Source: Pomacea canaliculata
Taxonomy: Eukaryota > Mollusca > Gastropoda > Architaenioglossa > Ampullariidae
Reading direction: 5' to 3'
Assembly (NCBI RefSeq): GCF_003073045.1
Contig: NC_037593.1
Location: 23,493,868 to 23,557,867 of the forward strand
DNA length: 64,000 nt
The notes beneath the pieces are model-generated. The model was not told where the DNA came from and searched no databases. It saw only the letters and a program-made list of their open reading frames with translations. How positions within the stretch are numbered: position 1 is the first letter of the stretch; the number at the start of each line of letters is the position of its first letter. Positions 48,020-60,330 of this stretch are shown here, piece after piece. The position numbers were made by a program, and so were the translations under genes.

Positions 48020-49110
48020 CACCCGGAGGTGATACACTGAGCTTCCCCATACCGTCTCTTCTATTCACATCGTCACGGGTAGGTAGTCACTGACGCATGC
48101 GCTGTGTGGTGATCTTTACCTGTACACACACACATACACAACCTACACAATGCAACATGCACACCTTTACTTGCAGGTGGGTAGGTGCGACTCTTTACAT
48201 TGCACAGCTGACTTTCACACTGTTGTGGTTATCCCCGTGATGAGTCGACTTCCCTTTTCCTTTGAATGATTTTCTGGAGAGCACATCACAGTGAGGTCGG
48301 GGAGGTCGGTGAGGTCAGTGAGGTCAGCCACATTAAGGTTCGGTTTAAAATTCGCATTTCTTGTTCGTGTGAAGCATACGAGGTATCAACAGATAACAGT
48401 TAATTAGACTGCGGGTAGAAAGTGGGTCAGAATCACCTGCTGTGTCGAAGGTCTTTGACACCAGGCCACAGTTGAAAGGTCAGGTGTCATGTGACCGACT
48501 CATTGACAGCACTTTACCAACAAAGACACGGGGAAGGCACAGTGAGTCAGAAATGGTGTGTGACTTTCATTATTCATCATCTGTTTTATATTTAACTGGT
48601 GTCGAACCTTCAGTTCATCACCGAGTCTGTAACTATCATCCACTCGCTGGAAAACTATCATCAACAGCATCCTGAGTATAAACCGACTACATCAGCAATT
48701 AACCATGAAAGATTAGCTGATATACTTACTTGCTGGATATCTATCATATATATTATAAGCTTGCAAACCAGAGGGGAGTGTGGACAGAAGGTGAGGGTAG
48801 GGAGCGACGGGTAGACGAGGTGAGAGGGTGAGAGACAACAATTAGAGATGTTGACGGGGTGGACGGCGATGTTTATAAACACAAGAGTTGAAGGAAGGAC
48901 ATGCGCAGTGAGTTGACGGGTGGAGTGTACAGACACCAGACAATGCACTGAATAATACACACACCAATACAACAACATGGCAACAAGGAAATCTCTCTCT
49001 AGACTCTAGGTGTGATGTCAGCCGACGAGGCAATGGCGGGTTAGCGGCTCTGCACGCTTCGCTGCTTCCACCGAGCTCGGCGCTGACCTGCCCCGCCATT
49101 GCGGAAGCTG
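48020..49110. other. Intergenic DNA, no gene seen
   Basis: Short overlapping frames on both strands without domain content. A (GAGGTCRGT)n stretch of about four copies lies at 48291-48325. Confidence 0.5.
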
Positions 49111-49114
49111 TGCA

Positions 49115-49186
49115 CACACAGGACACACAGGGCACACAGGGTCACACAGGGCACACAGGGTCATACAGGGCACACAGGGTCATAGT
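49115..49186. repeat. ~10-bp tandem repeat, GGCACACAGG type
   Basis: Units alternate between GGCACACAGG, GTCACACAGG and GTCATACAGG. The short open frame through it (T/G/H-rich) is repeat-derived. Confidence 0.9.
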
Positions 49187-49341
49187 TTCAGGACATCTGT
49201 GTTGTCTCCGTCAGATCGACTTTCTTACTATTATTACTGAATTATGTCACAGCACGCCAGCTGTCCCTGAGTTGATGTCACCCACCTGCCTCTTACACAT
49301 CGGTAGCACAGTCTGGCGCCACCTTCTGGACGTTCACACAC

Positions 49342-49530
49342 AACTGTTGGTGAGTCTGTAGGCTGTTGGTGAGTCTGTAGGTCAGTCTGTAGGCTGTTGG
49401 CCAGTCTGTAGGCTGTTGGTGAGTCTGTAGGCTGTTGGTCAGTCTGTAGGCTGTTGGTCAGTGTGTAGGCTGTTGGTCAGTGTGTAAACTGTCGGTCAGT
49501 CTGTAAACTGTTGGTGAGTCTGTAGGCTGT
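49342..49530. repeat. ~19-bp tandem repeat, CTGTTGGTCAGTCTGTAGG type
   Basis: About nine degenerate units of CTGTTGGTSAGTCTGTAGG, with variants GCCAG, GTGTGTAGG and GTAAACTG. Some units lack the CTGTTGG half. Confidence 0.9.
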
Positions 49531-49539
49531 ACTGTCTGT

Positions 49540-50929
49540 CTATAGGTTGAAGTCCTTATACAGTTAGGATGTAACACTGTGCTGTACAGATTATACACGA
49601 CACCTTATTACACAATCAGAACTGTAAATTCTTACAGCTACAGAACCGTGTAAGCCTTTGGCAAGTCATTAGGTAACATTCAGTGTCTGGTTGATATATG
49701 TTCGTATTCTCTTGTTGTCTCTTGGTGGGGTCCTGACTTCCGCCACTTCAACCTTTGATTTACTGAGGCTTTAGAAGTTTATTGTGATAAACTGTTACTC
49801 CGCACCAACTCGCTATCTGTCCTCTGTAGCAAGTCCTGTGTGTGTGTGTGTGTCTCACACGTATGCATGCAATTATGTTTGGTATTCGTTTTCACAAGAA
49901 GGTGAGGTCAGGCCTGCTATGACTAGACCATGTGTACATGAGTTAAACACCTTCCTGATGGCAGGAAAGGTCTCACATGTCCCACTGAACGCTCACCGCA
50001 ACTACACAACGGGTAGGTCTTCACTGGCGACACCCACCCGTGCCAGAGACCATAAACCTGCTTTGAATGTCCTCAGTGAAGATGCACAAAGTTCTCAATA
50101 AGCAACTTCATCAGGATTTCAAGGCTCGCATACCTGACAAAGAGTGTCACCAGGGCCGCGACAGCCAGCACAGGCCCCGGGGCAGAGGACCTCTCCGGGC
50201 CCCTTGTACTTGTAATAGTAAATTATTTCCCCAGTACAATGTATAACAATAGGCTTACATAAAACTCGATCCCCTATATCTACATTACACTCAGTAAGGT
50301 AATGTAGACTGCAGACATTAGGACAGGGGCACTAGGATCTACATCACCACTTGAACACTTGTAGTTTACCTGTTGAATGAAAATATACCATCTTTCAATG
50401 TGTTGCTACATATATAATTTTAACATAACTAATACAAATTAATTATTGTGTTCACTTTGAGAAAAGTCAACATGGTTGTGTTGTGTAGCCAAATGTTGAC
50501 TGGGTTTAGAGAAGTACACAGTAATAAAAACAATGTGTTTGCAAACATTGAGCAACACAGTTATAGGTTTAGTTAGTTATATACAAGTTCAGTGTCCACT
50601 AGCTTCATGGCTTTTGCCATCTCTTGACTGTTTAAGGGAAGGAACAGAACAATGGAGGTCTTGGCTGCCAAAGTGTTAAAGAGACCAAGAATGGAATCAG
50701 AAGTTTGAGGAGGCTTTATGGAGACAAAACGAGGGATCAGGTACATCATGCAATGATACTCTCGGAATGGTTATCTCAGAAATAAGTTTTATGCCACTCA
50801 GTGATATTTTAAAGGAAGAAACTACACGTGGAGATAACGCGAAGAAACAGCATTTCCCAACATGGCGCCTGCAAATAAATGTTTTGCTTGGAACATTTCT
50901 TGTAAACCCCATTGCATACACGTGGCACT
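49540..50929. other. Intergenic DNA, no gene seen
   Basis: Only short unconvincing frames, and a short (GT)n at about 49840. A GC-rich island at 50150-50210, rich in GGCCCC and CCGGGG, stands out from the AT-rich DNA after it; I cannot assign it. Confidence 0.45.
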
Positions 50930-50996
50930 AACACACTAAAGCTGACACTAACACTAAAGTTGATACTAACACACTAAAGTTGACACTAACACACTG
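50929..50996. repeat. ~18-bp tandem repeat, ACTAACACACTAAAGTTG type
   Basis: Four degenerate units, for example ACTAACACTAAAGTTGAT and ACTAACACACTAAAGTTG. Confidence 0.85.
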
Positions 50997-51777
50997 GTGA
51001 TAACAACACACACACAGAGGAGTTTCTTGTGCATGTCCTTCTCACCACCAGTGTGTCAGTATGTGTGTTTGCACACCTGTATGCTACTGTCGTACACTCA
51101 AGGAACACAGGTGCAACACGAAATCTCTATCATCTATCATACTCTCACACAATCTCAGAAGCCTTTGTGTGTTAGTGGAGTCCACTGCACACCGACTGGA
51201 ACATTAACACTGCACTGATGATAGGGACTCAGACTCTTATCAGCCTTGTTGCCATGGCAATGAAAAATATTGAGCCTCACCAACTATAAACACGCCGAGA
51301 ACAAGCGACTAATGGAGAATTTATACAGGGCGCTCTAAATGCTCACCGGTCTTCCCCACCCCAACCCCTACCTCACCTGCCAGTGCCGGCCGTCTATCAA
51401 TAGGTCACACACACACACACACGCATATAATAATCATCATCAGTCCCACCTCCCTCCTATTGACCCCCACCCCTCACAAACACAAGGAGATGGGGGGAGA
51501 TGAATTGTCAGCACTGCTATGGTGCACTAGGAGGCTAGGAGCAGTCAGTGAGTGGTTCACATCCTCATGTGACTTTTAAACACACGATTAGGCACTTTAT
51601 TGGCGACTGAAGACGATTTACTGCTGCAGCTGTCCATTGACGACCACAGTCTGACATGTAGTCCACACAGCTGCAGCTGGCTCTAACCCAAGATGATTTT
51701 AAACTGCAGTGTTGTGACAACAAGACTGTTGACAGCTACAGTAGGCCAATGCGACACCATAACAGAGAAATGCACTG

Positions 51778-51892
51778 CATACACCTGAGTACACCTTCAT
51801 ACACCTGCATACACCCGCATACACCTACATACACCTACATACACCTGCATACACCTACATACACCTGCATACACCTGCATACACCTGCGGCA
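51778..51892. repeat. 10-bp tandem repeat, ATACACCTGC/ATACACCTAC
   Basis: About eleven units of ATACACCTRC. The proline/threonine/histidine-rich open frame across it is repeat-derived. Confidence 0.95.
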
Positions 51893-53887
51893 AATGCCAG
51901 GTCTTGGCTGACGACCAACAAACAATGGCGCCCTAGCATCGATCAGTTTCTACCCGTGCATGAGCCAGGGTCTGTGAGCACCGGGGTGGGGACGTGCAGG
52001 CCACTTCCGTAATTGAAGAAGGTCCGTAATCCGGCCGTTACAATGTTCAGTTACTGACATCATAACATCATACAAGTCAACACAGCTTGTCATTCTAGTC
52101 ACCGACATGTACACCATGGTGCAGCTCGACACAACTCTCTTCCTTCCAGGAATCGAACCACAGTTCCTGGAATCTCTGGATGACTTTTGAAGCTGAAGCT
52201 TTGTGGGTTTTACTTGTTTATGTTGACTGTTATGGGTGCATTACCTGTCAGTGTCGACGTCCCTAACCCTCCATCCACCCAACCTATTGGCATGGAGAGT
52301 GATTGATGAGCCAGCAGTTACTTGACCTGGAGACCGACGCCTTCTGGGGCCGGGGACGTTGTGCACAGGTGAGATATGGTGGACAGGAAGGGCAAAGGTG
52401 TGGTTGCTACGACAACCAACTAAATCTACTCATAATTTTTTTTTTTCAAATAAAAACAGACCCCGGGTTTTAACTCCAGAAGGTTCGAGTAGCGTCAAGC
52501 TCTCTCCACCCGACAGGTGTGAAACATCGCCAGTCACGTGACTTGACGACACAAGCACGACGTGCGGGTAAAACCCAGAGAGAGTTGACAACAGACGTTA
52601 TCAGCCTTTAATGCGTTTCAGAGGGTAGATAAGATCTTCCGGGTGGATATGTGAGCAGAAACATCACTGGACAGGCAGGTCAACACCGACTCACTGACCA
52701 CGTGACCACTCGAGGCTCTGACATCCTTTGTCTTTATTGACACCAGAAGGTCTTTCACAGAGATTTTCATCTGCATTTTGATAATCACCGGTGGGCGAGC
52801 GCTGACACTAATGTGGAACTCAGACTGATACCCGTAGTGACTACTGTCCGGTCTGTTGTCTACTACACACCCTGAAGCCAAGCCTCCCTCCCTACCGTGG
52901 GACACGTGACCGTGTCTACTGTTTGTTGTGTCAGTCTCGAGATAATTTGTCATGACAAGGTAAATAAAGTTATGACAATGGCGTGCCCAGAGGACAGCAC
53001 CCGTACATCATTGTCAGACATCCTGTCTCAGGTCAGGAGGTGTTGTATGCAAATCACGCAGTGCACGCTGTCACACGCGAGGTCAAAGTGCACGACAATG
53101 AAGTACGTGCAGGTGAATAAATCCTCCTCTTATCAAGCTGTGGTCTGTGTTGTTGTTGGGAGCAGGTGACCAGGGGGTAGGGAGCTACCTGTAGTACTCC
53201 CTCACTAGACCTCATTAAAGGGGAGTAGGAGTCGGGGAAAAGAAAATACTTTGGGCGACAGGAATGTCAGACCAATGTTTAGGATGCGATTCTTCACAAA
53301 GCTGGTGTGTACATGAAGACTGAAATGCGTTCCGAAGAATATTTTGTATATTTCTTTCATGGTGTGAAAGCCAAAGCAGACAGACAAGACCTGGAGACAA
53401 GTTCCACGGATTGTCGATGGTTGACGAAGGACATTGGTACAGATATTTGTCGTTGGTACAGATATTTCAGTCTGTTACAGACAGAACTTGAATCTCTTGA
53501 TCGCAGAATAAAAAAATACATGTATCTCAAAGTTTCATGAAGACAGTTATAAAGTGCAAAGACAGAGAGAAAAGCTATTTTTTGAGGCAGCACCAGGCAA
53601 GAGCTAGGAAAGTTCTACAAAAATATCGCCAGTGCTTACATCTTTGACCTTTGACATTTGACTTTACCACACTGACGACAGTACTCATTGCTGCCACGTG
53701 GCATTGTTCTGAGCGCAGACAATCGTCAGAACTACTTTTACCGGAATTGAGTGAGTTAGGGACTGAGAAGAAAATGCTAAGTGAAGTCAATAAGCTTTAA
53801 AACCTTATCTCACCATCCCAGCTACCACTGCAACTGTACAGCGCAGTTTTTCTGCTTACAACGAATACACATGTGTTTGTGTGTGTG
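51893..53887. other. Intergenic DNA, no gene seen
   Basis: The longest frames (111 codons minus at 52618-52953, 90 plus at 52897-53169, 77 plus at 53307-53540) show no recognisable domain and are overlapped by frames on the opposite strand. Confidence 0.45.
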
Positions 53888-54035
53888 ATTTTTTTCCAGT
53901 TAACTGCTAAAAAGAGGCACTAGACGACATAGCTTCCGGTTTATTCACATTCTTTGTTACGGCTCGCCGAGACTAACAGCGGAGAACTTCACAAGAGGCT
54001 AAGTGTTGGTTTTGCAGACAGCAAGTCCACCCAGA
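53888..54035 (+). repeat. Dispersed repeat, copy 2
   Basis: Same orientation and element order as 8688-8815: a T run with CCAGTTAACT, AGCTTCCGGTTTA, TTCACATT, GGCTCGCC, AGACTAACAGCGGAGAACTT, and AGCAA or AGCAAGTCCACC. This copy has an insertion of about 20 bases before CAGACAGCAAG relative to copy 1. Confidence 0.8.
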
Positions 54036-54045
54036 CACGTCCTTG

Positions 54046-54183
54046 GTTTTACAGAGAGCTTTACAGAAAGAGTTTACAGAGAGGTTTACAGAGAGCATTA
54101 CAGAGAGCTTTACAGAGAGCTTTACAGAGAGATTTACAGAGAGATTTACAGAGAGATTTACAGAGAGATTTACAGAAAGGTTT
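54046..54183. repeat. 12-bp tandem repeat, TTTACAGAGAGA type
   Basis: About eleven 12-bp units of TTTACAGAGAG followed by A, C or G, starting immediately after dispersed-repeat copy 2. Because 12 is a multiple of three, several frames are open on both strands; these are artefacts. Confidence 0.95.
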
Positions 54184-57100
54184 TCGGTGAGAGATGTTGA
54201 CAGGTCTGACAGGCAGCTGTTGGTCATTTATTTCACAGATATTTATTAGCAAAAAAATGTTTGCAGATGTTGTGAAAGATACCTATTTATAGATGTGGTA
54301 AAGAAAACTTATTATTGTCAAACAAGATGATGACGATGTATATACACTATCTCCTCGCCCTCTACAATCCGTGACAGCCCCTTGCTCACCATTCTATCCT
54401 GGCTTAGGGACTGATCCGCTGAGGACGGTCACGCTTGACATCCCTTGTACTTTTATAAACTAGTCTCACAGCCTGTACTTTTACAACACTGAGTGTGTTT
54501 AGTGTTATTGTAAGCATACACTCATACACGCACCGACCTCCATCTTGTTGTGAGACTTTCATCTGGGTGAGACTGCGCATCACGTGATGCCATTGATGTC
54601 ACCAGTACAGCACGTGGTCAGCCAAACGAGTCAAACAACCTCCCCTCCCCCTGTTTTTTCCTCTTGACTGAGGAGAATTATCGATAACAAACAATGACAA
54701 AAGCAATCAAGCTTTATGAGGACCAACGGATTTGCTCCAACGACGGCGACACATGCTGATAAGACAGAGCAGCTGCTTCATCATGCACCACACTGTCTGT
54801 CACCTGATATTTTACCTGACGGTGCAAAAGAACAAAAAAAAAAAAAAAATAAATAAATAAATAAAACAGAGGTAAGCATCTCTCAGCTTGTACACAGGGA
54901 CTACTTCATGTGGGGGAGGGCGAGGGGAGAGGTACACGAGGAGTGGGGAGGGCGCTAGAGAAGTGTTTTACCACTAGACAACACCGGGATTATTTATTTA
55001 TTTTCCTTTTTTAAAGACAATTCTTTGCTTACCACACATATATCTTGGAGAAGACACATGTTGCTTCTGATGTTTGTATGAAATTATTGCGCGCTGTAAG
55101 TGACTTGACACAGACCCTGTGAAGGCCTCAGGAGTTTATTTATTTATGTAACAAAGCCGTTGGGGGCTGCGAATGTTGTTGCTGTCACTTCACTCGCATT
55201 ATTCACTGTGTGGTCGCCGGGTGCAGACGATGACTGGACGTTACCTCAGGCCACCAACGACAGCGACGAGCAACTTCCGCAGGTTGAGTGACGTCACACG
55301 AGTCCTTGGGAGCCTGACAACCACACCAACGGTTGGCGCTACCACAATGGCGGTCTGTGTGTGGGGAGGGTAAGCAAGTCGCCTTCTTCCTGACTCGATC
55401 AGGAACTGAATGGCGAGCATTTCAGAACCTCGGCTTGAAAGGCAAGCATCGTGCCAGGAATGCAATCAAAAGACTTCGTAATCCTGATGGCTTTGACTGT
55501 CGTTGTGACAGTCTTTGAGTTTGAATATTAATTAACATTAGTTTTTGTCTTTTGTTTGTTGGCTGGCGATAGACGAGCTGCTTAAACCTCTATCACAGTG
55601 GGCTGGGAACCTTTTTTTTCCTCCAAGGGACCATTTTGAGATTTATAACATCCTTCGCCGGCCATATATTAGCAATGCTTTCAAAGGCGGCTCTGGGGTG
55701 GCAGCTGCCCCTGACCCCACACCTGAGGGTGGTGTACCCTCTACATGAATTCTTGTAGTGAGGACCTCACAGAATGTAGCACGGTTGGGTTTTGTGGATG
55801 TAAACATTTAAAACTAAAGAACTGTTCAGGGTCCCTGTACTTCGAACTGTAGCTGAACGATGTCCCGTTGAAGGTTTCACTCAGGTGTGATTTATTGACA
55901 GGTGAACACCAGGAAGCTGAACATAGATAACATAGATATGTCTTGTTGTTTCCTGATCTCTAGACACCGATACATGATACAGACACTTGATACACATAGT
56001 GACTTCTGACATGTCTCTACATGTGACATCCAGTAACCAACTGTCATTCAAATCGACTGCTCGCTCTGCCTATTCGCCGACATAATTTTCTCTCTCTCAC
56101 ACACACTTTTTTCTCTCTGGTATATTATTGTCTTGTGGAAACAGCCCTCAAATGCTCAAAATACATGGGGTTCGTAGGGGCCAGTCACTATCTAACAGCC
56201 TCCTGGCACTAGACGGTCCTGAAGGACGACTAGAGTGGCTCACAGTCTCTAGAGACGCTTTCACGTTCTCAGAACTACTCGCACAACGCTCCTATGACTA
56301 AACTGTTCTAAAGAAGCAAATTTTAGAAAAATTTTTTAAAAATGTCTTGTATGCCATGGAGATATGTTGCACAAGTGTGAAGAAAAATTGTGTTGGCGGA
56401 AACAAAAGTCTGGCTGAAATTGTTTTATCTTATTTACACCAATATTTTAAGTCCTCAAATTGTGTTATGTTTTTGTGTTTCTCTAAAATTGACAATCTTT
56501 AATCAATTGATGGGCTAAATTGTTAAAAATTAGAAACGTATTTGCAACTGGTTGCTAAAATAAGAAGGTAGAATAATAACCATTTCTGTCGTTAGTTCGC
56601 TGACCTTTGACTTGCGGATCTGACAGGTGTGTGAAGACAAAGAAACAAACCCTCTTGGCTTGAAGGTAAACGATCTGTTTTGTCTCGAGCTGGTATCGAG
56701 TTCACTGCACCACCCTTCACCACACACACACACAAACACACACACACACACAGAACAAAGGATGACAGGAGGTATGAATGACATCAACAGCACGTGACAA
56801 GGATCATGTTTCTCTGTCATGAAGTCTATAGGTATTCTATTCTTAGCTTCCACGCACTTGCAGGACGGTGCTCACCCAAGTGGGACACAGATAAAGCTCA
56901 GGTTGAGATGTTGTGACCACTACAGTAGGTAAACACTTACTCACGGCTCCTAGAATAGTCTGATCATGACGTCACTACACTCAGTCGGGTGTTGGTGTCT
57001 GTGTGGCCGGCTGCTTATCTACAGGCGGATTTCAAAACAGTTTGTTTATTTTATATTTATAAAGGGTGGTCGTGATAAATTTACAAAGACTGAAAGAAGT

Positions 57101-58860
57101 GGTGAATGTGAGTGGGTGCAGTTATATTTCAACATGAGACTTCTGCTGAATCAAGCGTTTGTATGTGTGTCAAGTGAGATGGCAGACAGAAATGGGGACG
57201 AAAGGAGAAACAAATATTTAGACAGGTATGCCCCATGTACATCTTCAGTCACAGGTATTTTACAGACTTAGCTTCTGTTAACTTTCATAAGATTACTAGT
57301 TATAACAGGAGTGAACATCTCACACCCAGGAGAGGTGCCAGACACGATAAACCGGGTGGAGAGAGGGGGTTTGTGTGTGGGGGCGGGTCGAGGGAGGGTT
57401 GTGGAGGACTGTGGGATTGCTATAATGTTGCACGTCACAAGGTGAGGGTGTGGTGTATACCCGGCTCAGTATATCAGTGTGTACAATGGGTTTTATCAGG
57501 CAGGGTTCGTGCAGGCAATAAAATAAAATTAAATGTACTTTAAATAAGACCACCGGCATAATGAACCTTCCCTTCACATTGTCAGACAGCAAGAGAAGGT
57601 TGAAATCTCCCCTCAGTAACAAAAATATTTAACAGAGCGCACTGCGACACACAGAAAACATTACTCACTACAAAAGCTAGTTTCCACGATGATTTTTTTT
57701 TCAATTTCCATAAATATCTTGTACACAAGTACGCTTGTTTTTATGTGTGCGAGCGCGCCTTGTTTCTTGATTATCACTGTATGTGTTTCTGTTCGCGTGA
57801 ATTGTTTTTTTGAAAAATGTAAAGGAAGTCACGTGACCCTTTGACTGTAGAGAGAGATGATCAAACCTTGCTCTACCTGCCCCACCCGTCTACCAATTCA
57901 GGTCTCCACCCCACAGCTGGGACAAGCGGGGGATTAATCAGACTATCCCCCTGCCGATAAGCATTTTACATTTTTCAATCTGATATCCACCCACACAAGT
58001 ATGATGACGACCACCGACAGTAAATAGAAAGATAAATCTGATGAAGATTTCCGATGCGGAAGCGAGCGCCCCACGTGATGATGGCGTCCACAAGCAGGAG
58101 TAGGGGAGGCATGATAAATGTAAGCAAATTTTCGCTACAAATGTCCATAAAAAAAAATTTTCCCCCTTGTTCAGCAAGACAAGATGAAGACCAGGATGTA
58201 TGTTTTATACTTTACTGGAACTGTAGTTGGTGTTTCTAAGAAGATGCCAGCGACAATTTATCTGTTGCACTCAGGGTCATGGCGAACGTTTGCCTTTCAT
58301 CGTAAAGAACTGCACAGCTGTGATCGCTTCCCAGTGTAGTTGTATTGTGGATAGTCTTTTGTCCTTGGTTCAAGACTCAAACACTCGCGTGTACAACTTA
58401 AAATTGTTATTTTTGTGTCAGTTATGTTTGTGTAAATGTTAATTTTTAAGTTTTTTTTTTCTGTAAGGTGTCTGCACAACAGTGAGAGTGCTGTAGTAAT
58501 GCTTCATTCCGCGCGCACACAAACGCATATGAATGGAAAGATGCATAAAATACATTAACGGTAGAATCGATAAGAAAGGTAAATAAATAAAACAAAACAA
58601 GTAACAACAGTTGGAGCAGCTTTTGTTATTGGATTCACGGACCTGTGCAGGTGCGTGGTAGGATGCAAGTTGTTTTGTGTCGATACCTGGATAAACGAGA
58701 TGTTTGAATGGATGATGAAACTTGTTGTGAGATGAGACACAGTAGAGCAGACAAATATTATCTTTCAGTTGATACATTCCAGTTTATTCTGAAAAACCCC
58801 AACAAGCAATATCATACACCTCCTTCTGTCGGTTAAAATAGTCTCTCTTGAAAGAGCGCA
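54184..58860. other. Intergenic DNA, no gene seen
   Basis: Contains simple sequence: an A run followed by (AAAT)n at 54835-54864, and (CA)n at 56720-56752. Frames up to 107 codons overlap on both strands and lack domains. Confidence 0.45.
55596..55690 (+). repeat. Possible hAT-like terminal sequence
   Basis: CAGTGGGCTGGGAACC, then a T run, CAAGGGACCATTTTGAGATT, TATAACATCCTTCGC and GGCCATA. This resembles repeat ends beginning CAGTGG...GGGAACC that I associate with hAT-type non-autonomous elements. No partner end was located. Confidence 0.25.
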
Positions 58861-58887
58861 TCCTCCTCCTCCTCCTCCTCCTCCTCC

Positions 58888-58928
<41 letters not shown>
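58861..58928. repeat. Compound trinucleotide repeat (CCT)n(CAT)n
   Basis: About nine CCT units lead directly into about thirteen CAT units, so one strand is almost pure pyrimidine in the left half. The Leu/Ile run in the open frame here is repeat-derived. Confidence 0.97.
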
Positions 58929-59004
58929 GTCTATAGTGTCGCTCGCTGTCATCACTATACAGGGGAAGGCATCTGTCTAATCTTGAGGTCTTTGACGATG
59001 ATGT

Positions 59005-59181
59005 TGGGCGGTAATCGCCTGTCACCAATACAATGAAGGTTGGATGTCCTGGGTTCAGATCTCGTCTCGGGCACTCTATTCTTTCTCTGTGTGTGACATC
59101 TGTTTACAGGGCTGGTGCCTTGCCATGTATCATTAGTTGCTGGCTCGGTGTAAAACACCAGTCTCCCCACCCCCACAATCC
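59005..59181 (+). mobile_element. tRNA-type SINE, copy B, with perfect 12-bp target-site duplication
   Basis: The element is bounded by TGACGATGATGT at 58993-59004 and again at 59182-59193. Inside are a head with a B-box-like GGGTTCAGATCTC, then TCGTCTCGGGCAC, TTTCTCTGTGTGTGACATCT, GTTTACAGGGCTGG, GTTGCTGGCTCGG and AAAACACCAG, ending in a C-rich tail. It matches copy A at 22990-23165 in the same order. Perfect flanking duplications mean LINE-type integration, and recent insertion relative to copy A. Confidence 0.88.
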
Positions 59182-60084
59182 TGACGATGATGTGTTTGCC
59201 CATTACCCTCCAGTTGACATCCTCAGTTTGCCCAACATTCGATATCGACTTCAACAATTTAACAATATAAACAAGACAATAAAAGTTGGCGAATCAACTG
59301 TCAGCCTCCCTCCCACATACTGCACGACACTCTGCCTCACATGATCAGTCCGATAAGAAACAGCACACCTGCCTTCACATGCTGCTGTCAACCGTCGTCA
59401 CAGCCGCCATCAATTCCATGTTATCTGCGAATCTCTCAACACCACCCGACCGCTAGCTACCCCAGCCTCCAGACCCCTCCCCTCTGTGAAAGCTGTGACA
59501 CTGGCTGGGGTCGTGTGTCCCCACAGGATCTTGCGCAAGCAGGAGGATTCCCCTGTCGTCAACCTCCGAGCTTACAGTCCCGATGTGAGGGGAAGGGGAC
59601 CCTCAGTCACGTGATCCTGTGACTCATAACCTCGGATACCTCATCTCCGGTGTACCTATACACACGATCTGGGTGGGGTCAGACTAAATTTAGACACACG
59701 TTGTGTATAGTCAGGATTGTTTCTAAACTTATTGACTAAATTTATTGTCGACAGTAAATCAACTCATTGTTGCCATGGATACAGACTCCACCGACCTCAC
59801 GCTGGTATCACCTGCAAGGTACTGAGCAAATTCTACACAGGATTCGAACTCTAATAAATTTTAGAAATTTTCTGGAAGAAATGTTTTCTGTAAAGTCTTC
59901 ATAGAAAGGTGTTCGCCGGGTTGTGGTCGCGGTGCCTCGATGGCTGCACACGTCCAGCCAGAACAGCGCGACGAGAGCAGGTAGGAATGTGCGTCAACCG
60001 CTCTTCTCACGATGTAGGCCGTCAGACCCACGTGACGTGCAAACGCCACCTATGACGTGAACACACCCACCGCGACCCTGCGCC

Positions 60085-60120
60085 ATTGGCTGAAGCAGAT
60101 GACTGGGCGTCCCTATAAAT
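60085..60120 (+). promoter_or_regulatory. Tetraspanin core promoter: inverted CCAAT and TATA box
   Basis: ATTGG (reverse CCAAT) at 60085-60089 and TATAAAT at 60114-60120 are spaced as in a TATA promoter. They predict transcription starting near 60145, just before a probable non-coding exon with a strong donor at 60330. The GC content and CpG density also rise here. Confidence 0.6.
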
Positions 60121-60144
60121 TATCGCCGCGCGTCAAGGCTCCGG

Positions 60145-60330
60145 AGAACGCGTAAACAACTCTGAGCAAGGATTGTACAGTGCCGCCGCCTGGGGACAGC
60201 CAGCGCATACAACTTGTGAACTGTGAACACTACACAGGTATCCGGACACCCGACTGCACACTCGTCAACAGGTGTACAAGCTCTCAGACAACTCGACTGT
60301 CGTATTTTCTTTGTGGTGAAGCAAGAACAG
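60145..60330 (+). other. Probable non-coding first exon of the tetraspanin gene
   Basis: It starts about 25 bases after the TATA box and ends at GAACAG|GTAAGT, a near-consensus donor at 60330/60331. The next acceptor compatible with the gene is TTTTTCAG at 62086, joined 14 bases before the ATG, giving an intron of about 1.76 kb. The start is estimated from the TATA box and is not seen directly. Confidence 0.55.

Noticed and set aside
54003..54190. Possible coiled-coil or repeat protein from the TERFTERF frame
   Set aside because: The same array is open in opposing frames, and there is no start context or flanking coding sequence.
53954..54249. Several 63-84 codon frames on both strands with repeated QRAL, TERF or NLSV units
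   Set aside because: These are translations of the 12-bp tandem array.
58848..59036. Leu/Ile-run hydrophobic peptide resembling a membrane segment
   Set aside because: It is encoded by the (CCT)n(CAT)n microsatellite.
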